DNA of 29,729 bases from CAYZDV01 sp964477275 (GTDB taxonomy: Bacteria; Acidobacteriota; Aminicenantia; Aminicenantales; Aminicenantaceae): positions 1 to 29,729 of the forward strand of contig CAYZDV010000007.1 in assembly GCA_964477275.1 (NCBI GenBank). Direction: 5' to 3'. Under the pieces are notes generated by a model. It worked only from the letters and a program-made list of their open reading frames with translations. It was not told where the DNA came from and searched no databases. The translations under genes were made by a program, and so were the position numbers. Shown piece by piece: positions 24,681 to 29,729 of this stretch. The number at the start of each line of letters is the position of its first letter. Positions within the stretch are counted from its first letter, which is position 1.

Positions 24681-24708
24681 ATTATAATTATCCCTGGACA
24701 AAAAACAA
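24681..24708 (-). promoter_or_regulatory. Promoter for the glutamine amidotransferase gene
   Basis: On the minus strand, TTGTTT (24708-24703), a 16-bp spacer and a perfect TATAAT (24686-24681) place transcription start near 24674, upstream of the GTG at 24635. Confidence 0.6.
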
Positions 24709-24785
24709 CTTGCTCTCTTCCATCATGCGCATTTTTAAACCCGTGATGGCAGCATGACTGAAATGCGAAATTTTCACATTTTCTT

Positions 24786-24815
24786 TTGTATTCAAGACGT
24801 TGATTCTGGTATAAT
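24786..24815 (+). promoter_or_regulatory. Promoter for the ACT-domain gene
   Basis: TTGTAT (24786-24791), an 18-bp spacer and a perfect TATAAT (24810-24815) precede an AGGAG ribosome site (24831-24835) and the TTG start at 24842. Confidence 0.65.
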
Positions 24816-24841
24816 TCACACTTTGAAAAAAGGAGAAAAAA

Positions 24842-25237
24842 TTGCACAACGTCAAAGAAGAGACAGAGCTGCACGTGACAACACCCAATGAACCCGGCAT
24901 TCTCGGGCGTGTCCTGGGCACACTGGCCAATGCGGGAGTGAACCTCAGAGCCCTCCGCGCTCATGCCGAAGGAGATAAGGGTATTTTCCTGCTGGTCACC
25001 TCAAACAACGAAAAGGCTGAGAAAGCTCTCAAAGTGTTGAGATACAAGGTCAAAACCCGAAACGTGGTGACCATCCTGATTGATGACCGAATCGGTGCTG
25101 GAGCGGAAATCGGGGCTCTTCTGGGAAACGCGGCCATCGATATTGACTACTGTTATGGAACCTCAGCCGGCACAGGAAAAGCGCTGCTGGTTTTCCAGAC
25201 AAACAACAACAAAAAGGCCGTTGATACGCTCGGCTGA
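24842..25237 (+). CDS. Double ACT-domain regulatory protein, TTG start
   Basis: The 131-residue product starts at a TTG, 6 nt after AGGAG, and no in-frame ATG or GTG precedes the conserved part. Two ACT-like halves are seen: residues ~7-60 (ELHVTTPNEPGILGRVLGTL, then ANAGVNLRALRAH) and ~70-130 (VVTILIDDRIGAGAEIGALL, then IDIDYCYGTSAGTGKALLVF). ACT domains bind small ligands, usually amino acids, and here stand alone without a catalytic domain. The protein may sense an amino acid, but the ligand and partner are unknown. It is monocistronic or leads a short transcript; the OPT transporter begins 168 bp further on. Confidence 0.85.
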   Translation: MHNVKEETELHVTTPNEPGILGRVLGTLANAGVNLRALRAHAEGDKGIFLLVTSNNEKAEKALKVLRYKVKTRNVVTILIDDRIGAGAEIGALLGNAAIDIDYCYGTSAGTGKALLVFQTNNNKKAVDTLG

Positions 25238-25350
25238 TCGCTCAGAGAATCCTCGTTCCTGATGGGGCTAACTCTCCGTTGGAAGTCGTGAAAACGCCAG
25301 CGAAGGTTTCGTTCGCCGCTTCCGGCATTCACGTGGTATCATCCATTCCG

Positions 25351-25380
25351 TTAGAAAAAAATTTTTTTCTATGGTAGACT
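25351..25380 (+). promoter_or_regulatory. Weak promoter candidate with an A/T tract for the OPT gene
   Basis: TTAGAA (25351-25356), an 18-bp spacer made largely of A7T7, and TAGACT (25375-25380) lie upstream of the OPT gene. The -10 is poor. The A-T tract would bend DNA or act as an UP-like element. Confidence 0.3.
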
Positions 25381-25405
25381 GCTCCCTGTTTATTACCAGT
25401 AAAGG

Positions 25406-27322
25406 ATGATGGAGATGGAAGAATTCAAACCTTATGTTCCTGATGAAACATCGTTCAAGGATTTCACCCTTAAGGCCATTATCATCGGTGCCATCTTCGG
25501 TATCATCTTCGGCTCGGCCAATGCTTACCTGGGCTTACGGGTCGGCCTCACCATCTCAACCGCCATTCCTCTGGCCGTCATCTCTGTCGCCGCGTTCAGG
25601 ATTCTGACCCCCCTTCTGGGAAAAAGCACGATACTCGACTGCAACATCGCCCAGACCACGGGCTCAGCCAGCTCTTCCCTGGCTTCAGGCATCATCTTCA
25701 CCATTCCTGCTCTTTTTCTCTGGGGTTTCAGCCCCAGCCTGTTCAAAATCGGGACCCTGGCTCTTCTCGGCGGAATCCTGGGCGTGCTGTTCATGATTCC
25801 CCTCCGGAGGGCTCTCATCGTTAAAGAACACGCGACACTTCCCTATCCGGAAGGAACAGCAGCGGCCCAGGTCCTGATTTCGGCTGAAGAAGGCGGGGCG
25901 AAGGCCAGGAATGTTTTCCTGGGACTCGGTGTGGGAGCAGCTTTTAAATCTCTTGTGGCCATCCTCCATCTCTGGCCCGAAAAAATATTCCTGAAGCTTC
26001 CCGTGCTCAAAAAAGCCAGCGTGGGAATGGAGCCCACTCCAGCCCTGCTGGGCGTGGGATATATTCTGGGTCCGCGAATCGCAGGAATCATGGTTGCCGG
26101 CGGGCTTCTTTCCTGGGTCGGTATCATCCCCCTGATTGCCTATTTCGGCGAGCACCTGAACATCCCCCTCTTTCCCGAGAGAGACCTTCCCATTGCCCAG
26201 ATGTCAGCGGATGAAATCTGGCATTGTTATATCCGGATTGTCGGCGCAGGAGCGGTCGCGGTCGGAGGCATCATCACCGTCATCAAATCCTTGCCCACGA
26301 TGGTCAATTCCCTGAAGTCCGGAATCAAAGATTTCAGTCTCAGCATGCAGCCCAACCTGGTCAGGAAAAAAAGGACGGACACCGACCTGCCGATCACAGT
26401 CCTCGGGCTGGGAGTTTTGCTGGTGACCGCGGTGATCATCATCGTTCCCCAGATTCTCGGCATCCAGACCTTGATCCTGATTCGTCTGATTGCCGCCATC
26501 TGCATCGCCTTCTTCGCCTTCTGTTTCGTCACGGTTTCTTCCAGAATCGTGGGCATGGTCGGCGTCACCTCCAACCCCACATCCGGCATGACCATCGTCA
26601 CCCTGCTGGGGACTAGCCTTGTGTTTCTGGCTCTGGGATGGACCGATAAGTTCGGAATGGCCACAGCGATCACTGTGGGAACCGTTGTCTGCGTCGGAGC
26701 CTCCATCGCTGGCGACATCTCCCAGGACCTGAAAGCGGGCTTTTTGATCGGAGCTACTCCCAAACGACAGCAGACTTCAGAGTTGATAGGAGTCTTAACG
26801 GCCGCCTTTGCCATTGCCGCTGCCGTCTGGCTTCTGGGCGAAGCCTTCACTTTTGGCACAACCGACCTGCCGGCTCCTCAGGCCACACTGATGAAAACCG
26901 TCATCGAAGGGGTCCTCGGCGGAGACCTTCCATGGGGGCTGGTTCTGATTGGCGGCACCTTTGCCATCGTCGCCGAACTCCTGGGAATTCCCTCTCTTCC
27001 TTTTGCCGTAGGCATTTATCTTCCCCTGTCCACGATGACCCCTGTTTTCGTCGGCGGGTTCATCAGAAGCATCGTGGAAAAAGGTGCCGGCAAAAACGAG
27101 GAGCTGAAGTCAAGACGGAAGGAAAAGGGAATTCTTCTCGGCTCTGGCTTTATCGCCGGAGAGGGAATCACCATGGTCCTCGTCGCCATCTATGCCTATA
27201 TCGCCAGGAAAAAGCCGGCCGGGATTGGACTCGTCTGGCCAGCGAACGTCGGGGATTTCGTAGCCCTGGCCGCTTTTATCGGCCTGGCCGTTTATCTCTT
27301 GGTGAAGAGCGTGAAGAAATAG
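25406..27322 (+). CDS. OPT-family oligopeptide transporter
   Basis: The 638-residue, ~15-helix product has the OPT signature near the start (IIFGSANAYLGLRVGLTIST, then PLAVISVAAFRIL), the conserved LPYPEGTAAAQVL and the SNPTSGMTI-like segment (VTSNPTSGMTIVTLLG). OPT carriers import oligopeptides, and related proteins import metal chelates. This bacterial branch is usually annotated as an oligopeptide transporter without direct proof. ATG 25415 has a better spaced ribosome site (AAAGGA) than 25406; both give nearly the same protein. It is followed after 19 bp by a CstA-type carrier, so the two likely share a transcript. Confidence 0.92.
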   Translation: MMEMEEFKPYVPDETSFKDFTLKAIIIGAIFGIIFGSANAYLGLRVGLTISTAIPLAVISVAAFRILTPLLGKSTILDCNIAQTTGSASSSLASGIIFTIPALFLWGFSPSLFKIGTLALLGGILGVLFMIPLRRALIVKEHATLPYPEGTAAAQVLISAEEGGAKARNVFLGLGVGAAFKSLVAILHLWPEKIFLKLPVLKKASVGMEPTPALLGVGYILGPRIAGIMVAGGLLSWVGIIPLIAYFGEHLNIPLFPERDLPIAQMSADEIWHCYIRIVGAGAVAVGGIITVIKSLPTMVNSLKSGIKDFSLSMQPNLVRKKRTDTDLPITVLGLGVLLVTAVIIIVPQILGIQTLILIRLIAAICIAFFAFCFVTVSSRIVGMVGVTSNPTSGMTIVTLLGTSLVFLALGWTDKFGMATAITVGTVVCVGASIAGDISQDLKAGFLIGATPKRQQTSELIGVLTAAFAIAAAVWLLGEAFTFGTTDLPAPQATLMKTVIEGVLGGDLPWGLVLIGGTFAIVAELLGIPSLPFAVGIYLPLSTMTPVFVGGFIRSIVEKGAGKNEELKSRRKEKGILLGSGFIAGEGITMVLVAIYAYIARKKPAGIGLVWPANVGDFVALAAFIGLAVYLLVKSVKK

Positions 27323-27341
27323 AGAAAAGCGAAGAGAGAAC

Positions 27342-29006
27342 ATGAACACGCTGGTTATCGCGCTTATTCTTATTGTCTGGCTTGTTCTGGGCTATAAAAT
27401 ATACGGAGACTTCATCGAAAAAAGGGTCGTTCAGGCGGATAAAAGCCGCCTGACTCCTGCCCTGGAGCTCAAAGACGGGATCGATTATTCGCCGGCCAAG
27501 AAAGCCCTTCTTTTCGGGCATCATTTCTCCTCAATCGCCGGCGCAGGCCCTATCCTTGGCCCGCTGCTGGGCGTGCTGTATTTCGGCTGGCTCGGCGCGC
27601 TGCTCTGGGTGGCCCTGGGCAGCATTTTCCTGGGCGCTGTCCATGATTACACCTCGCTGATGACCTCTGTCCAGAACAAGGGCACCTCTCTGGCAGATAT
27701 TTCCAGAAACACCCTGGGGCTTCGAACGAAAATCATCTTTTCCGTATTCCTCTGGATGACCCTGGCTCTGGTCGTCGCCGTCTTCGCCGTTATCTCCTCC
27801 CAGACCTTTGTCAGCCAGCCTGAAATCGTCATTCCCACTTTTGGATTGATATTCCTCGCCATGGTCTTCGGCTGGCTCGTCTATCAGAAAGGAATTAACG
27901 TGATAGTCGGGACACTCTGCTCGCTCCTTCTCCTCTTCTTCCTCATTTATCTCGGCAATCTGTGGCCCATCGTCCTCCCGGCCCAGTTCCTCGGAATGAG
28001 CAGTCAGAATTTCTGGTTTTACATCCTGATCATCTACAGCCTCTTCGCCTCCACCCTGCCCGTCTGGTTCCTGCTCCAGCCCAGGGATTACATCAGCACC
28101 TGGATCCTCTTTCTGGGACTCCTCCTGGGCTATCTCGGGCTTGTCGTCTTCCATCCTTCACTCAGCGCACCGGCTTTTGTCTCGTTTCACAGCAAGGGGG
28201 GCCCGCTCTGGCCGATGCTTTTTGTCATCATCGCCTGCGGAGCCATATCCGGCTTTCATTCGGTGGTGGCTGGAGGCACGACGGCCAAGCAGCTTCCTGA
28301 CGAACCCAGCGGAAAGCTGATCGGTTACGGCGGCATGGTCACCGAAGCCGCGCTGGCAGGCCTGGTGATTTTTATTGCTGCCAGTGCTCTGGTCTGGGAC
28401 CCATCCGGTGCCGAAAGCCCGTTTGGCTTTCAGTACTACATGACCACGATGGGAAATCCCATCCAGGCCTTTGCCACCGGATACGGCAGGCTGATTTCCT
28501 CGCTCCCTGCAATGTCCCTGATCACCGGCACTTTCTTCGGGATGATCATGCTCAACGCCTTTATCCTGACCACTCTCGATACCGCCACCCGGCTGGGCCG
28601 GTTTATCATCACAGAGCTTCTGGGAAATAAAGTTCCTCCACTCAAGAACAGATGGCTGGCTTCTATTTTTATCCTTGTTTTTGCAGCCTTCCTGGGAGGA
28701 ACCGAAGGATATAAGGAAATCTGGCCTGTGTTCGGGGCATCCAATCAGCTTGTCGCGGCCCTGGCCCTGATCGTCGTTTCCTCTTATCTGGTGGCGAAGA
28801 AAAGGCCAAAAAAATACACTCTCTACCCTGCCCTTTTCATGCTGGTCACGACCATCGGCGCCCTTCTCTACCAGGGGTATCAATTCTTCCGCTCGAAGAG
28901 CTACTTTCTGGGAAGCATCAGCCTGGTTCTGATTGTCCTGGCGGCCATCATCGTCTATGATGCTCGCCGCATTCTTTTTCGGGCGGAGCCGAAAGGACGC
29001 GGTTAA
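27342..29006 (+). CDS. cstA: CstA-family peptide/pyruvate transporter
   Basis: The 554-residue, many-helix product shows the CstA family pattern: KKALLFGHHFSSIAGAGPIL with the GPLLGVLYFGWLGALLW stretch, VHDYTSLMTS, and the FHSVVAGGTTAKQL segment (HSVVAGGTTAKQLP). E. coli CstA is linked to peptide and pyruvate uptake. This protein is shorter than E. coli CstA (~700 residues) and similar to the compact CstA forms of anaerobes. It starts 19 bp after the OPT gene. The substrate is probably peptides or pyruvate, by family analogy only. Confidence 0.92.
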   Translation: MNTLVIALILIVWLVLGYKIYGDFIEKRVVQADKSRLTPALELKDGIDYSPAKKALLFGHHFSSIAGAGPILGPLLGVLYFGWLGALLWVALGSIFLGAVHDYTSLMTSVQNKGTSLADISRNTLGLRTKIIFSVFLWMTLALVVAVFAVISSQTFVSQPEIVIPTFGLIFLAMVFGWLVYQKGINVIVGTLCSLLLLFFLIYLGNLWPIVLPAQFLGMSSQNFWFYILIIYSLFASTLPVWFLLQPRDYISTWILFLGLLLGYLGLVVFHPSLSAPAFVSFHSKGGPLWPMLFVIIACGAISGFHSVVAGGTTAKQLPDEPSGKLIGYGGMVTEAALAGLVIFIAASALVWDPSGAESPFGFQYYMTTMGNPIQAFATGYGRLISSLPAMSLITGTFFGMIMLNAFILTTLDTATRLGRFIITELLGNKVPPLKNRWLASIFILVFAAFLGGTEGYKEIWPVFGASNQLVAALALIVVSSYLVAKKRPKKYTLYPALFMLVTTIGALLYQGYQFFRSKSYFLGSISLVLIVLAAIIVYDARRILFRAEPKGRG

Positions 29007-29095
29007 GGTTTAAGAGTCCGTCTTCGAAGGCCGATTCTCTCTCATACCCGGAAATGGGACACGCGTCCTTGGAGGAATCGCAGTCTCTCCGAAGT

Positions 29096-29365
29096 TTAAA
29101 GAGCTGTTACCTTGAAAACCACACCCTTGGGGTCAGGACAGCATAAGGTCTCTGTCTCTGCTATCCAGTCGTCATGAGGGAGCTCCTCTTCTCTCTGCTT
29201 GGCTGTCAAGAAGGGGAACAGGCTGTTGAGAGCATAAAGACAGACTTTCTTTTTATCCGGTATTTCGATCGTCCCCTCGCCCCTGATGTAGAATACATCC
29301 CCGGTTCTGTGTTTTGCACCGCATCTCTCCCTTATGCTAACCACTTCGACCTTAAGATCTTTCAT
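29096..29365 (-). CDS. TIGR04076-family small protein
   Basis: The 89-residue product starts MKDLKVEVVSIRERCGAKHR and continues with GDVFYIRGEG, VCLYALNSLFPFLTAK and LCCPDPKGVVFKVTAL. This agrees in size and layout with the TIGR04076 family (function unknown, Cys-containing, common in anaerobes). Four Cys, including a CC pair and two at other conserved points, could bind a metal. ATG 29365 has a GGAG ribosome site 6 nt upstream. A longer start at 29407 would put the promoter -10 inside the gene and is rejected. It is convergent with cstA. Confidence 0.8.
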   Translation of the reverse strand: MKDLKVEVVSIRERCGAKHRTGDVFYIRGEGTIEIPDKKKVCLYALNSLFPFLTAKQREEELPHDDWIAETETLCCPDPKGVVFKVTAL

Positions 29366-29388
29366 CGTTTCTCCTTTCCTTATTCCAG

Positions 29389-29417
29389 AATATATATGGC
29401 CTGGCACAAAAAATCAA
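29389..29417 (-). promoter_or_regulatory. Promoter for the TIGR04076-family gene
   Basis: On the minus strand, TTGATT (29417-29412), a 17-bp spacer and TATATT (29394-29389) give a ~17-nt leader containing AAGGAAAGGAG before ATG 29365. Confidence 0.7.
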
Positions 29418-29729
29418 CGTGAGACATCAGCATCTCTTTATCCCTGATAAGGGCAAGGGTTGGGAACAATCTATTAAAGGAAGTGATTCTCTTCCAGCTT
29501 AGTGTGGGTAAAATGCACGGGAATGGAAGAAGCGACCTTGAAGATTTAGCCTTCCCGAACCGTCTCCCGAGGGAAGCCGATGAAATCGGCCGCCGAGTAT
29601 GTTTGAGCACGTGAGGATCAATCTGATGAAAAAATGATTGACTACGGATATCCGGTTGGAAGCGATATGCCTTGAATGCGGAGTACCGCAGGCGCCGAGG
29701 GGGACGGTGAGGGAATGGCGTTAAAAATC
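29418..29729. other. Gene-poor right edge with several short hairpins
   Basis: I can support no coding gene in this ~310-bp stretch on either strand. Visible stems are CTTCCC/GGGAAG (29551-29576), GCCGAT/ATCGGC around a GAA loop (29576-29590), TCAATC/GATTGA (near 29614-29638) and TGCGG/CCGCA around AGTA (29677-29690). The density of small stems resembles a structured RNA or the start of a mobile-element RNA, but I cannot assign a family. The stretch continues past the window edge. Confidence 0.4.

Noticed and set aside
25300..25316. GCGAA/TTCGC hairpin between the ACT gene and the OPT gene
   Set aside because: The 5-bp stem has no T-run after it and gives no basis for calling a terminator or riboswitch.
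29380..29610. A 76-codon minus-strand frame near the right edge
   Set aside because: It overlaps the TTGATT/TATATT promoter of the next gene, has no ribosome site or recognisable motif, and reads like random sequence.
29513..29617. A 34-codon plus-strand frame starting MHGNGRSDLE
   Set aside because: It has no ribosome site, is very short, and covers the hairpin-rich stretch.

Overview
The window looks like a chromosomal piece of a Gram-negative bacterium of roughly balanced GC. Signs of an outer membrane are a beta-barrel protein with a C-terminal Phe and a giant secreted protein. The mix of an FnIII/clostripain secreted giant, a zinc-ribbon Ser/Thr kinase with TPRs, a K+-dependent membrane pyrophosphatase, and peptide and amino-acid transporters would suit a fermentative peptide user of the Acidobacteriota/Aminicenantes type. 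That placement is an inference from gene content, not a proven assignment. I saw no tRNA, rRNA, CRISPR array or intact insertion sequence.

Left arm, minus strand (1-13455). One reading frame runs from 8455 off the left edge, more than 2,800 codons without a stop. It encodes a secreted modular protein: signal peptide, Asp-box (BNR/sialidase-like) region, nine FnIII-like repeats, a clostripain (C11) peptidase, a beta-sandwich module, four more FnIII-like repeats, a second C11 peptidase, a second beta-sandwich, and the start of a further repeat. Upstream in the same direction, with gaps of 25 and 41 bp, are a zinc-ribbon/Ser-Thr kinase/TPR membrane protein and an SH3b plus outer-membrane-barrel protein. 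The three read as one operon behind a TTGACA-N17-TATTTT promoter. Before them is a two-gene operon: a MinD-like ATPase and a degenerate J-domain/RodZ-type HTH protein.

Centre, plus strand (13579-21138). A K+-dependent-type membrane pyrophosphatase (hppA) is divergent from the MinD operon. It is followed by the conserved transcription/translation cluster nusA-infB-ylxP-rbfA-nrnA-truB, which starts at a TTGATA-N17-TATAAT promoter. The usual rimP (before nusA) and ylxR (before infB) are absent here.

Right arm (21161-29729). A sodium:neurotransmitter-symporter (NSS) family transporter overlaps by 4 bp a 31-codon single-helix ORF that resembles the MetS small subunit. Then come two tandem DUF507 genes overlapping each other and a hotdog thioesterase; a minus-strand class I glutamine amidotransferase; a divergent TTG-start double-ACT protein; an OPT-family transporter followed by a CstA-family transporter; and a minus-strand TIGR04076 protein. 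The last ~310 bp carry no convincing gene but several short hairpins.

Six clear promoters in the window share a TTGnnn / 16-18 bp / TATNNT layout. They were used to correct several start codons: the amidotransferase to a GTG at 24635 and the TIGR04076 protein to 29365.
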